DNA from: Prosopocoilus inquinatus
Lineage: Eukaryota > Arthropoda > Insecta > Coleoptera > Lucanidae
Direction: 5' to 3'
NCBI GenBank assembly: GCA_036172665.1
Contig: CM069872.1
Span: 59,134,101 to 59,198,100 of the forward strand
DNA length: 64,000 nt
The notes below the pieces were generated by a model. The model saw only the letters and a program-made list of their open reading frames with translations, ran no database searches and was not told the DNA's origin. A program made the translations under genes and the position numbers. Below are positions 1-10,925 of the stretch, piece by piece. The first letter of the stretch is position 1; the number at the start of each line of letters is the position of its first letter.

Positions 1-1551
1 TTCTCATCCCGCCCACCACCTCCTCCTCCTCCCCCAAATAAGATTTTTTATTGTAACCGGGATTTCGAGCGTAATAGTTCTCGCCGTGAACCGTCCAAAT
101 ATAGTGATTTGGGAAACGATGTAAGTATCCTCGGGATATTGGTAAGACAAGTGGTAGTCGATGATGGCTACTCCGTTATCGCGCCTCCGGGGTGCCATCG
201 GTGCGGTCAGCCGTGCCGAGAAGCCGCTGCAATTGAAGATATCGCTCCCCCAGGTACTTCCCCTCCACCTCCGAACACCTAAGATATGTCTGCAGGCAGG
301 CTAGGCAGGATGCAGCGGCGCTTTTTACGCCCGGACTTAAATTATGTATAATCCCCCCCCCTACGTCACAAAACCGGGGCCGAGGAAGAAGCTCGTTAAA
401 AATGTATTATCATTTGGGATGTTACCGTCGAGTTTTACGATTTAATGTTGTGTGAGAATGTGTGAATATACCGCTTATGCATTGTTACGAGCGGCGTGGC
501 GGTCTCATCGACACAGAAGAGGAGAAAAATGTGCACACCAAAAGAAAAAGAAAAAAAAAAGATCTTTCAACTGAAACTTTCTCATCTGTGTGGTGCATGC
601 AGCGGAGCAATTAGGTCAACGAAGAGTTTTCCTCGAAGCTTGGAAAATTGATTACGCCCGATTTGTTTTGAGACACTGAGTTTCTAGCGGAATACTTGCG
701 CCAAGTTCCATCTGACGTTCATAATTATTGGCGAATTAAGGCAAACATTTCAGATCAAGCGCATAAGATTTATTTGAAATTCAAAGTAACTGATGGTTGA
801 AGCAACCGTGCAAAAGTTGAAGCGGAAAGGGTGAACCGAATTGTGGATGAATTTTTAAACCGTAACACAAAATGTGATACTACCAAGAACACAAGAGCGT
901 GCAACGTTTTGGTCCAACACGATTTGGAAAAATCGATGCGCAATGGGTGTGTTCATGTAACCATCATTTTCCCAAACTCCAGAATGAATGATCCCTAGCA
1001 CAATATCATAGAGTCTTGAATTTTTTTTCCATCTCATTATGTATTTACGTTTTGATTAATTTCAAATGTGAATTTTCGTGAAACGGAAAGCGTGCTGTGG
1101 CGTGAACGCTCGAATAATAATCTCCGTTTGTATCGAGAAGGCAAACAGGGCGTTTTATCAGCGAATTGAGTACGTGCTGCCCCCCCGATGGTCAGTCAAA
1201 AATACAACCTGTTATGCGCCCTCGCAGATAACGTACGTACTACACACACCTCGCCGGTTTCATATTAGTATTAATTTAGTATTATCGCGGATTTTCACGC
1301 ACGTGAAGCCTTGATTAATTGCCATGTTTGAATTGTATCAACGCGGCGATTTTTATCCGGAACGGATTTCTAATTCCTGACATTTTTTTTGCAGTCCAAT
1401 TTACATGACTGGAATCGAAAAATTTAATCCAAAAAAATAATCGGGTCAAATAAAACCAAATTATTTGAAGGAAATTTGCTTTGCGATACTTGGATGAATA
1501 TAGTAGAGAATGCGAATGATGGCCAGTTCTGACCATGACTTTGTCTGCTTG
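1..1551. other. No gene recognised
   Basis: Open frames here are short and unrelated to any family I know. A TCC/CCT-rich stretch lies near position 20 and an A-rich tract near 540-560. No RNA gene or element boundary could be supported. Confidence 0.6.
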
Positions 1552-1593
1552 ATAAATAGTGAGAAAACCCCTCGACCACATTAATTCACTGAA

Positions 1594-1636
1594 AGCGAAT
1601 ACGTATTTCGGTAACGAAGTTACCATCTTCAGCGCT
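1594..1636 (-). ncRNA. Hammerhead ribozyme-like core, left arm of copy 1
   Basis: This is the mirror of the core in the right arm. On the minus strand CTGAAGA lies at 1632-1626 and GAAA at 1609-1606. The predicted cleavage site is between 1598 and 1597. Because the arms are complementary, a transcript through the whole element would pair the two cores with each other. A transcript of a single arm, or two separate ones, would be needed for the dimeric fold. Confidence 0.5.
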
Positions 1637-1663
1637 AAACTGATATTCAGGTTGTATCAGTTT

Positions 1664-1706
1664 AGCGCTGAAGATGGTAACTTCGTTACCGAAATACGTA
1701 TTCGCT
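1664..1706 (+). ncRNA. Hammerhead ribozyme-like core, right arm of copy 1
   Basis: CTGAAGA (1668-1674) fits the CUGANGA box. Stem II is GGTAAC/GTTACC (1676-1681, 1685-1690) with loop TTC. GAAA is at 1691-1694. Stem III would be the self-complementary ATACGTAT (1694-1701). The predicted cleavage site is after T1702. Stem I begins AGCG/CGCT (1664-1667, 1703-1706). One unpaired T (1675) between the box and stem II departs from the canonical fold. Stem III has no loop, so activity would need two molecules pairing through the palindrome, as reported for minimal hammerheads of Penelope-like elements. Catalysis is inferred, not shown. Confidence 0.55.
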
Positions 1707-1799
1707 TTCAGTGAATTAATGTGGTCGAGGGGTTTTCTCACTATTTATTTGGATTACAGCCACAGGTTTTGTGTTGCTTTGTGATTATTGTCTGCTTGA

Positions 1800-2570
1800 C
1801 TTAGCGTCTTAATTTTCGTCGCCGCGTCGATTAATTTTCCAAATTCCAATTTTCTTCTATCAATCAATGTTACTAGCGTTGTTTAATTTAAATATAGTGC
1901 ACCCGAGAATTATCCTACACGACCGGCCAGGGTTACTTACGTAAATGAAAATTGTTGCTGCAACTTAAAAGTTTAGAAGCTCTCAAATGCTTTAGAAAGT
2001 CTTCATCCCTTTTTCTCTTTACCGAAAGAAAAGAGCCTAGGCCAGTGGCATTGGTAGTACGATTAAGCAAATAGTACACCTTGGAGCAAGCCCAATTTCA
2101 ACAATTCTGAGAATATAAGTAGGGGTCGTCCACCAAACTGTTGGAACAAAGTAGATATATTTCCAAGAACCAGGCTACAAACAAGAAACATTTGAGACAC
2201 GGAGACAAAAGGAGTGAAGTGGTTATTTGATTGAGGCAAACCGCTGACTAATTGATAAGACATGACTTTAAGTTAAAAATCTTGTTTGCGTTTCCTGTGT
2301 CCTCGTTCATTTATCAAACACACGCCTTTCTTGATCAATTCGTGAGTTCCGCCAGTGCATACACGTATGTCACATAAGTAAACCAATTACCTTCAGCAGG
2401 CCATTAGTAGTCACGCAGGAATCAATAGAAAGCCCAGGCAGGCCATTCCGTTATTAGTAACCCTGTCTGGAAAACCAGACCAATTAAGCGCCGCTGTTTT
2501 CGCCGGCCTATCCAATTTCCCCACATGGAAGCGTTTTTATATAATGCGCGGCCGACTTTACTTCTCATAT
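1800..2570. other. No gene recognised
   Basis: A 66-codon frame on the minus strand at 2063-2263 has no recognisable domain. A small perfect hairpin (GTCTGG/CCAGAC with an AAAA loop) is near 2466-2481. Short direct repeats of CAGGCCATT lie at about 2398 and 2440. Confidence 0.55.
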
Positions 2571-2607
2571 AAAAAGCGGCCGGGCGTAAAATTTCCGGCC
2601 GCTTTTT
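2571..2607. repeat. Perfect 13-bp inverted repeat, GC-rich hairpin
   Basis: AAAAAGCGGCCGG (2571-2583) is exactly complementary to CCGGCCGCTTTTT (2595-2607) across an 11-nt loop. The upstream side has a TATATAA-like run near 2536-2543. The T-run after a GC stem superficially resembles a terminator, but in a eukaryotic setting that reading carries no weight. Function unknown. Confidence 0.7.
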
Positions 2608-3295
2608 CCATTCGCCCCATGAAATATGGATGCGCGTTAGAATGTTTGTTGTTTGGTTCAGATGTGCGTAAATCAGAAGTGGGACGCCGCGCCGCGCCGC
2701 GCAGCGCCGTCATTAATACAGCTCGCTGATGGAAGATGGCCACCCGAAAGCAACAAAAAAAAGAACACAAATTACAAAACAATTGCGAACAAATGATTAT
2801 TATATTGACATACAATTTCGGCTGCTAAGAGGGAAATAACTTTGTGAAATTAATAGCAGGACGTTTAGCTCTTGCTCAAATATTTATTTATTACGTCCTA
2901 AATCGACATATAATGGACGCCACGTATCCAGCCAAACAACTGGCCGCGTCCTGAATAGCTAACGATGTTATTTCTTTGCATTAGCGACGTGTCGATGGTA
3001 GCGGATGTTATTTATCACACACGGGGTAAACTACACGCAAATGATACCTAGTTACCGAGGTATAAATCTTCTTACATTGTGCCATCGAAGGACGCGCGCT
3101 TCTATCTGACACCGGAATCACCGGTACCAACTCATAAATATTACGTAATATGACGTATGCACGTAGCTTATCTCGTGGGAAATCACTTACGTATATCAAG
3201 GTGTCGATAGCGACGCATTCCGTTTGCATTTTCGTAACAGTCATTCATTCATTCACGACTGAGACTTTTATTAGAAAGGCGAAAAAAATTTTCAG
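2608..3295. other. No gene recognised
   Basis: There is a GCCGCGCCGCG patch near 2688-2703. Open frames are short, overlapping and without similarity I can name. Confidence 0.55.
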
Positions 3296-3630
3296 GTTAA
3301 CACGTGCAAGGAATTTATGTTGTCTTATGTTTACTATAAACTAAACGCACCCATTTGTCAACCGGTACCTACATAGACCTTTCAAGTGCAGATGCAACCT
3401 CGTGGTGGCATCCCCAAGCAATTGATAACAGATCAATCCAAGATGCACGGCCCTCCGTCCTCTTTTTAGGTTGTTAACACGTGAAAGGAATTTAAATTAT
3501 GTTTATTATAGATCAAATGCACTTATTTTTCAAGCGATACATAGACTTTGAAGTGCAGATTCAGACTTGTATCCCCAAGCAATTGATACCAGATCGAATC
3601 GAGATGCACGGTTCTCGATCTTTTTGATAC
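3296..3630. repeat. Diverged tandem duplication, about 177-bp unit
   Basis: The unit starting TTAACACGTGCAAGGAATTTA, broken here into TTAACACGTG plus AAGGAATTTA (3296 onward), recurs at 3474 with one substitution in the opening block. It continues in register through the shared blocks CCCCAAGCAATTGATA, CAGATC and GAGATGCACGG or its variant. Many differences and a small indel separate the units, so the duplication is old. No open frame follows the repeat period. Confidence 0.75.
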
Positions 3631-3639
3631 AAATCAAAT

Positions 3640-4410
3640 CTCTACTAGCTGCCTAGCCGGATGGGGGCTAAAAGCAATAGTTTCTAGGCTAATAACCCCC
3701 AAAAGTTCAACCACACTGACTCAAAGAGATTTCCCCCAACTATCTTAACAGGAACGCAATGGGCAACTGGTCCCTGCGGTACAAGCTTGCACCCCTCCTG
3801 GGATGGTCAGGCCATCGCCTGATAAGGCTCTGTACAAGCCTGGGCACCTGTCGACCAAATCGGGTACGATGGGCTTCCAATCCAGAGGGTCACCTAAGAC
3901 GCAAAGTTCCAGGATCCTCTCCTTTACTTTTCTACCAATTATCAGTTCTAAGGAACACAAGTGGATAGGACCCCATCGGGATTGACGATATCACTGTTTC
4001 TTAGTTATTCGACCAAAGCTCGATTTACGAGGGTCTCATTTAAAGGCTTAAACCCCGAACTTCGCACCAAAGATGTGGGCCGTTAGCCCAGGGCCATCAT
4101 CAACTTCTTCAGAAGATTCATTTCCGACCTACAGGCTTTGGTCTCATGGGAACTTTGGTTCCTATGGTTGCAGCCGTACGCAAGCAAATTAGATTAGACC
4201 ATTTAAAGCAATTCTTCGATTCGGCTCGGGTGGATCGGACCCCTTCGGAAATGAAGACACCACTGTCCCTGCGTTGTTCTAACAAAGTTTGGTTTACAGA
4301 GGTCTTATTTGGAAGAGTTCCGTAGTACGGATTGTCTCCATGCCTTCTCCAAAGGGCGCATTTCTGGCCGATTGGGTTTGGTCTCATGGGTTCTTTGGTT
4401 TAAGAACTAG
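3640..4410. mobile_element. Decayed transposon-like segment with internal duplication
   Basis: A block beginning GTGGATAGGACCCC (3961) recurs as GTGGATCGGACCCC at 4229 and stays alignable for about 90 bp. A block TTTGGTCTCATGGG occurs at 4138 and 4378. The 5' part (3645-3960) has the style of insect non-LTR 5' untranslated regions: a CTAGCC...GGGGGCTAAAAG opening, then a lower-density GC-rich text. That likeness is from memory and is weak. Seen: the internal duplication. Inferred: non-LTR origin. Confidence 0.4.
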
Positions 4411-4809
4411 CGTGCGTGATTTGGTATTGCTTCGCACAGCTTTTGTAAGTCTCCCAGTCGGTACCAGAAGGTGGTTTAAAGCATGTAACTCGAACCATTC
4501 TGGGGGATTATGCTTATGTAATCTCCTTGACGCTAACTAATTAGTTTGCGCGCTTTGAGGTTCCCCTTGGATCGGAAATATTTCCTCGCACCATTCTTAC
4601 CCCTCCCCCCCCTCCGTTTATTACTGCGAGGAATACAAAATTTTGAATAAATAACTTCAGAAAGAGAAAAATCTCAGTATTTCTGCATTATTAATGATCT
4701 GTTTTGTTACAAATTTACATCGTATTTACGTTAAGTTGACAATGCCTCGAAATTTCCACGGCGCACCCTCCTTATCAATTTAAATAATTCGCGTCTAATT
4801 TTCTCACAT
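4411..4809. other. No gene recognised
   Basis: AT-rich stretch with a C-rich run near 4601-4615. Nothing else could be supported. Confidence 0.5.
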
Positions 4810-5110
4810 CCGACTGGGGCGGCGCGCGGGGCGCGTGCGAAAGCGTCTAAAACAAAACCGCGATCGATAAGCCCTTTTTATCACGCCGAGAGAATCTGGC
4901 GGAAAACGACTTCAGCGGCGGCGCGCGCGCGGGAGAGAAATTTTTCTTTGGCACTTTGGCACCTTTCTCCCGGGGCCGCACGCACACTTGCACAAATAAA
5001 GGGAGGTCGAGGCCGGAGCGGCGGCGAAGTTGCTCCGGCGGCTGTTCCGCGCGCACGCCATCGTCGTCGGCGGCGGCGGTTCTTTATAAGAAAAGCAAGC
5101 AAATCTTTTC
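4810..5110. other. Local GC- and CpG-rich patch
   Basis: In an otherwise AT-rich window this segment is dense in GCGCG, GGCGGC and CGGCGG runs. It includes near-uninterrupted CG alternation around 4919-4932 and a CGTCGTCGGCGGCGG run near 5062-5081. It ends at a TTTATAAGA box (5082-5090). It could be an unmethylated regulatory patch or a first-exon environment, but no transcript evidence can be read from sequence alone. Overlapping frames on both strands are a by-product of the composition. Confidence 0.4.
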
Positions 5111-5484
5111 GAGATGGGAGGCATCAAAGGATTCCGTGCGAGTAAACACGCCGCTTTTAACATACTACTCGCGAGTAATCACAAAAGGTACGCTCACAAT
5201 TACTTTTCAAAACTTATTTTCCCCCGGGGATTATCATACACCGCCGCCGCCGCCGTAGCCGCCCTTCGCGTTTAATGAAGCATGTCTTAATGGAATTGAT
5301 ACGAGAGCGCGGAAATAAGTTTCATAAAGCATATCTTCGGAGTAATAATTTCCTTTTCTTTTTTTTTTTTGAAACAAAATTGAAAGAAAAAAGATACGTC
5401 TTGCCTTTTATTTGCTTGCTCCTCTTAAAGGATTAAAAAAAAGTTATTAACCGGTTTATCATGCAAAGCTAATTGTCACACTTA

Positions 5485-5601
5485 GGGCCGGTATTTTCAT
5501 CTCCGTTGATTTATTCGCATACTAGTTAGACTTGCAGAGACGATTGTTTCTATAGGATTTAATCAACGGTTAAAGTTAATCAGAGATGAAAAGATCGGGC
5601 C
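5485..5601. mobile_element. MITE, PIF/Harbinger-like
   Basis: The left end GGGCCGGTATTTTCATCTC and the right end, read in reverse as GGCCCGATCTTTTCATCTC, form imperfect terminal inverted repeats. A further inner pair is GTTGAT/ATCAAC. The element is flanked by TTA at 5482-5484 and 5602-5604, the 3-bp duplication typical of PIF/Harbinger elements. It is 117 bp and has no coding capacity. Its ends match those of the element at 12.84 kb. Confidence 0.65.
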
Positions 5602-5690
5602 TTAAACTGTAACTTGCAACAGTTGAGGCCTAAACAATTCGCAAAACGTTTGGTCTTATCAACACCGTCTTTGTTAGACAGATACCCACA

Positions 5691-5774
5691 GCTGTTAAGA
5701 TGCCAAAGCAAATGAAGGGTGTCAATTGCACTTACGCAAGGGTCACCATTCATTTGCTTTGGCATCTCAGCAGC
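5691..5774. repeat. Foldback, 26-bp arms
   Basis: Arms 5691-5716 and 5749-5774 are complementary with about two mismatches. The perfect inner part is GATGCCAAAGCAAATGAA against TTCATTTGCTTTGGCATC. The loop is about 32 nt and itself contains GGGTG/CACCC-like pairing. It could be a MITE relic or a hairpin RNA precursor. No target duplication was found. Confidence 0.65.
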
Positions 5775-7920
5775 AAACCCACGTGTGCCAGTAAAATATA
5801 CGGAATGGACATTCGCCTGCCATCTATTGGTGGCCATATTTCGTACGGAAGCTACGCGCGGTTATTATTTAAATACCGAGAGCACCAAAAAGCGTGAGTA
5901 CCCGACAAAGAGTTCAGATATTATAAATTTGGTTCCGAGAGGAATCCATGGCTTTATAAAAATCTTAAACCAGAGGCTCAAGCAAAAGGATTTGAACTCG
6001 GGTCTTGCACGCTTTGACTAAAAAGAATTTAGCAAAAGGGCAAACAATCTCTTTCTTATTCAGGTCGTATCAGGGTGAATTAAGAAAAGTTTTCGGTGAA
6101 ACAATTCACTTCAAAGACCGCAGCCGTCCTTCATCGAAGACCGAACGACGGATACTGTTACGTCGCCAGCCCTTGACTACAAGATCTATCTCGTTGCTGC
6201 AGCGTTGGACGTCAACCAAAGCAACCCTGAAACGTGGTGGTGGACCACTGAAGATCCCCAACGACGCCAACGCGTTTCTACTCAAGGGATCCTTGTGCAA
6301 CACGTCCGTAGGGTGTCTGCAACAAAGACCAAAAGAAATATTCTTTTGACGAGGATGTAACTGATATCCTTGCGCGTTATTAAGTTAGAAAAAGTGTGAC
6401 CCTCGGCTGCATCAACTTTATAATGCAAATTCTCAAATTACTTCCCTTTATTGCATTAGTAACTTTTGCATTTTGTTCGAGTAGTTTCCACTCAGCGGGC
6501 AAAATGTATCCGGGAATAAGATCAGGCCCCCGTAGGCGCGTAATAATATCACCGCGGTGATATTAAAATTTTATTCTAAATAAGCGCGAGCGCGAGATTC
6601 GATCTGACAATTTGTAAGTAATTTACATGCATTTACATATTTTCGAGCACTTTATTGCCTATCTCCAAGTCCCGCCGCATTAAGTGCGCGTAAATTGAAG
6701 GTGGATTTCGACGGGGTGCGGGCCGCGGGGGTTTTATTGTTCAGACCGGACGAGGAAAAGAAATTAAAAACGAGAGCACACGAAATTTATGCCGCCATAA
6801 AATTTGCACGGGTTTGACCTAGAGCCATTAATATTCTGCATATTCGCCGGAACGTACATACTTCAAATAATGTTATATTTATATTTTTTTTTTTGTTGGT
6901 GGTGGTAGCGCTGCCATTGTTTGCGTCTGGACTTCTTCTTCTTCTGTACGTAGCTTCCAATACCACATAAATATTTCAGCCTCTTTGTATGTGCGAGTAC
7001 GGGTACTTCCCCGCGAGTTTGCGAAATGCCGGGGAATATATTCTTGGGAAGTTGGCCCCATAAATCCTGCGCAAGAACGTTTCGGTTTGCGGTGAAAAAT
7101 CGTCGCTTCGACGTTATGTGTTCTATTTTACTTCTTCAACATTTTATTCACATCATGCGCAATTTTATATATATGTATGCGGTGAACATCGGTCGTTCAC
7201 GGAACGGCGGCAAGTGCCCCCTCTCGGAACATCCGCACTGCATATGAAATGAACCGGAATAGATGACGAGTGCATGAATATTTTATCTGTTACCTTGATT
7301 ACACTCATTTACTCTCTTTCTCTATGCGAACGAATGAATGAATGTCGAGTACGTAATATTTTGCGTTCCAATTGAATGCAAAAGGACCTTCCGCGCGCTC
7401 GTGTGCAATTTTATATGCGTGCCGCCGCATCAAATGAAGAGCCCACCCACACATTGTTATGTCGGGAATTACATGCAATACGAAATCCAATTTTGAAAAC
7501 AACTTCTCTTTTTTTGTATCTATTTTGTATTCAAACGTGAATCCGCGCGATAAAAATCGTTTATTCAAAAACCGTTTGTTTCGCTTATTGTTAACGCGGT
7601 TAAGCGCACTTCAACTCGAGATTTGACCGGGTCTTTAATTTTTTTTTTATTTACTCTCTAAACCACTGTCTCCTTTACTATTCCCGGAGAAAAATTTAAA
7701 TAGATTTATTCGCATTTAATAAAAATATCTCGTCTCTTCAAAAATAAAAAGCGAGCTTTAAAAAGTGAGTCGAGAGTTCCGGTGCTTTCGGGCGAGGCGA
7801 AAAAAGCGACCGCAAACAGTGTATATAAATATCGCGTTTCATAATCCGCATTCGGAATGCCATCGGGATTAAATTCCGTCTGCACTTATCCAATATTCAA
7901 ACAACAAGCGCGAGCGGAAT
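5775..7920. other. No gene recognised
   Basis: A 114-codon plus-strand frame (6005-6349) is unrecognised. Near 5993-6006 the minus strand reads CCCGAGTTCAAATCC, a tRNA B-box-like string without a convincing A box at normal spacing. The remainder is AT-rich with T- and A-runs. Confidence 0.5.
6544..6565. repeat. Perfect 22-bp palindrome
   Basis: The sequence is self-complementary over its whole length with no spacer, centred on ACCGCGGT and flanked by ATAT arms. It could be a dimeric transcription-factor site or a cruciform. It is not part of an obvious element. Confidence 0.8.
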
Positions 7921-7924
7921 CAAT

Positions 7925-8010
7925 AAGCTGATCCGGATGCTCGGGAGGTGCGAACCCGGCCTGAACGCGCCACATCAGTATTCTCGGTGCGTGCCTCTGC
8001 GCTACGGGAA
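7925..8010 (-). mobile_element. tRNA-like SINE head, degraded
   Basis: On the minus strand TAGCGCAGAGG (8004-7994) fits a pol III A box and GGGTTCGCACC (7957-7947) fits a B box. They are 36 nt apart, as in tRNA genes. Acceptor pairing is not convincing, so an active tRNA gene is unlikely. A tRNA-derived SINE head or tRNA pseudogene is the better reading. No tail or target duplication was identified. Confidence 0.4.
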
Positions 8011-10505
8011 TATATGGTTTCGCTGTATTACCGAAAGTGCTGCTGCTTTCAGGCGAGGGATAAAAGATTGCCTCACCACGTGGACACTTTCAGTTAGTTC
8101 CTTGAAGTTTACTGCTACATGTCCTCACACATGGAGAGAGAGAGAGAGAAAAAAAGAGAGCCCCACAATACAAATCAAATTAGCCAAGCCATTCCATGTT
8201 TTCCTAATAATTATTTTCGCAAACCATCAAAAAATTGGCTGATTCCGCAAGTGGTACCTTGATCGCGTTTACGGCAGACGCTAGCTTTATTATTATAGTG
8301 TGATTGTGTATGTGACTTAAGAGTTTCTTCGCAAGAATTATTTTCCGAAAGGAACATTACTCGATTGTGGCTTTGACCGGTTTTGAAACTACTCTGCGAC
8401 GCCCGTGAAATTTTGCACTAATTAGAAGCCCGTGAATTTTACACAGGTAAGTTAGGCGAATGTGCGTTCGTGCTTGTTCATTTCGCTTTCCAGTACAGAA
8501 CGTTTCTTTAAGTACTGGACGTATCTTATCGCTTGGGTATGTCTATTTGGACGTCATTCCTCGCATTGCGTATAGTCCACTGACAGTCCAAATAAGTGCA
8601 GGGCGTCGAATGGCGGCCGGTGCAAAGTTTGATCATAGTACGACAAGAGTCAAGAAGTACTTATAAACATCTTTTATCCGGCGGATTTGACGTAACTTCA
8701 TATAGGCGTGGTTAATAAAAGCGTATACCGGAATTTAGTATCCAATTACACGTCAATAATAACTTGTCCTGAATCATTTGCAAGTGAAAGTATTTATTTG
8801 TCGTAACACGCTCTGAAACTAATCGAGGTCCTCGAGTAGCGGCTACATATTTGAATTTGTCATATTATTTGCATTACAGACAAATTCTTTGTCTATTTTC
8901 GAATGAAATAAATTACGCCGCCGCCACTTTGATTTTATTTATCGAATTTATGCGGACACCACCTTTATGTAAATTAGTAGCCAATCGAAACGTTAGGCAG
9001 GCGGTCCGTTCGTAGAGATAAGCATTTCGAATTGATTTGAAGATTATTTTTGGTGTACATAAACAAATTATCGTTGAAGTTCGACCCACCACCCATATCT
9101 CCACCTTAACTAGGGGAGTGCGCGTATTTTTTACTGTTTTCCATGTACGTGCGTGCATTTTGCTAAAACTAAGCTAAAGTTAAAGTCAAGGAATAAGTTA
9201 GGGTATTTTTAGTCCATTTTCACTTGTAAACAAATTTGATATTTGAAATACTGTATTTAAAAATTGTGTTGTTTGATGATGGAAGACTCTTGTTTCCGGA
9301 TATGCATTGTAAACCTTTTGGAAATTCGTGTTCTGTTCACTAGGTCGCCATTCGAAACGCGGAGAATTAAATTTTGCAGTATTTAATTTGTTTTCTCTTT
9401 CGCACAATGGAGTAGTGGCAACAGCAATCGATTTTTTTGTTTGTTTTTAGTTTAGTGCATTTATTTGAAATTTCGCAGAAAACAAACGGCAAACAATGAG
9501 CCGCCCGCTGACTGAGCGCACCGAGAGAGGATTTTATTTTGCGTCGGCTGCGCATTGCTTTCCGCTGGAAAATTCGAAATTTTCGCGCAATTTTCGCCGC
9601 GGTCATTTGAAATTCAGATTTCGCCTTAACGACGACGCGACGCGGACGAAATTAGCCTAATTTATGCGCCGAAAACTAACGGAACGAATCCGGAACGAGT
9701 CGCGGAAGTTTTTCTCTTTTAGGCCCGCCGCGAAGAAAGCTTTAAAAGCTTCTTTCTATATCCCCGCGTTCGGCTCATTGTCGATTCACAAATTCCAGGC
9801 TGAAGACTTCTTGGTTTCCCGCTGCAAGAAGCAAAGTTTGCGTTTGCTACAGAAACATTTTTTTTTCATTAAGTCTCGCTCAGTCTCTCTGTAAAAGTTC
9901 TATTTCTTGGCGTGAGCGCACATCTTCGGATAAATCACGGGGGGGCTAACCGCCCCTCGCTCTCTTCGTAAACAAAGTGCGGCGGCGAAATGACCGGCAG
10001 TGGTTTAAAAGCTCGAAAGCACTCCCGTGTTTTATGTGTGTCACTCGGGTGCACGGAGTTTAGCGGGCGGGCTTTCCGGGATAAGGAGGTGCTTTACATT
10101 CAACGTGACCGCTCCGGTCACCTAGCCCCTCACCTTTTTCCTGGGGCCACACGTAATTTGGCCTTATTTTAGCGTCGGCTCTAATTAGTGCCCGGCCACT
10201 TCGTAGACGAAATTTAAATTAGTTCGCGTGACAGAATTTACTACGATGGTCGCGGTTTAACCTGCATAATTTTTTTTGCCTATCGGGGAATTTTTGTTTC
10301 GCAAAAAATCCCGGACATGGCTTTTAATAATGCACGCGGAATTCGCTTTTGATTTACGAGAGCAAAAATAATTCCCACCGTGGAATTTACAGAATAAAAT
10401 TATCAAAATTCAAGCTTCAAGGTAGTTATTATCATAAGGCAAATAGAATTGGACTTACTAGTTTCAACATAAATTGATCAAGTCTTAAGAAGTGCTTCTC
10501 ACACT
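8011..10505. other. No gene recognised
   Basis: There is a short GA run near 8131-8160. At 9060-9120 lies one copy of a dispersed repeat whose partner is at 43779-43840. Open frames on both strands are short and unrecognised. A small hairpin GTGACCG/CGGTCAC sits near 10105-10121 (inside an unrecognised frame). Confidence 0.5.
9060..9125. repeat. Dispersed diverged repeat, copy A
   Basis: The text ACAAATTATCGTTGAAG, TTCGACCCAC, ACCTTAACTAGGG and CGCGTATTTTTTA aligns in order with 43779-43842 (ACAAATCATCGACGAG, TTCGACCCAC, GAGCTAGGG, CGCGTGTGACTA). About two thirds of positions match by eye, which suggests an old SINE or other interspersed repeat. Confidence 0.5.
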
Positions 10506-10925
10506 ATCATTAAATTCTTCCATGTAACGGCAAGACGCTACAAGCAAATGTTTGCCGATTACTTCGCCCCCCAGGCGACTTACTACAAATTAAAGTCACA
10601 AGGCAAACTATTCGCTACTGAAATAGTTTATTAACTATTTCAGTAGCGAATTAAAGTCACAAGGCAAACTATTCGCTACTGAAATAGTTTATTAACTATT
10701 TCAGTAGCGAATAGTTTGCCTTGTGACTTTAATTTGTAGTAAGTCGCCTGGGGGGCGAAGTAATTGGTAATTAATAATTCATGTAAGTCATAAAGGGTGC
10801 TTCATTATTTAATCATTTATTGCAATAAACGCTCCATCATTAAATTCTTCTTTACAAAAAATTGATTTCAGGAAGATTCTAGCCGCGCAGATCTTTGCCG
10901 ATTACTTCGCAACCCGGGCGACTTT
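10506..10925. repeat. Compound palindrome with duplicated centre
   Basis: Outer arms 10555-10628 and 10695-10767 are complementary with about one mismatch. Between them the central 61-bp block (AATTAAAGTCACAAGGC at its start, TTTCAGTAGCG at its end) is present twice in tandem, at 10588-10648 and 10649-10709. It is itself a hairpin around CTGAAATAGTT/AACTATTTCAG. A diverged third piece of the outer arm (TTTGCCGATTACTTCGC and GGCGACTT) lies at 10893-10925. The 15-mer ATCATTAAATTCTTC precedes both that piece (10836) and the left arm (10506). The 15-mer could be a target duplication or part of an older tandem unit; the following homology favours the latter. Confidence 0.75.

Larger units (their letters stand above)
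1553..1787. mobile_element. Palindromic Penelope-like mini-element, copy 1
   Basis: Two arms of 94 bp (1552-1645 and 1655-1748) are reverse complements around a 9-bp spacer. A single-sided 39-bp tail (1749-1787) follows the right arm. The 12-bp sequence TTGTCTGCTTGA occurs at 1541-1552 and again at 1788-1799, as expected of a target-site duplication. The same arms and tail occur in opposite orientation at 38415-38699 with a different 13-bp flanking duplication, so this is a mobile family and not a local accident. Each arm carries a hammerhead-type core. Seen directly: palindrome, tail, flanking duplication, second copy. Known of the family: Penelope-like elements insert with variable target duplications, form inverted or tandem terminal copies and carry hammerhead ribozymes. 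Inferred: this is a non-coding derivative of such an element; no reverse transcriptase or GIY-YIG coding sequence is present. Confidence 0.8.

Noticed and set aside
4495..4550. tRNA-like pair of boxes on the minus strand (TTAGCGTCAAGG and GGTTCGAGTT)
   Set aside because: Spacing is plausible, but the A box is a poor match and there is no acceptor pairing. Chance is likely.
5985..6060. tRNA gene or SINE suggested by minus-strand CCCGAGTTCAAATCC
   Set aside because: The B-box-like string is good, but no A box occurs at normal spacing and no cloverleaf can be drawn.
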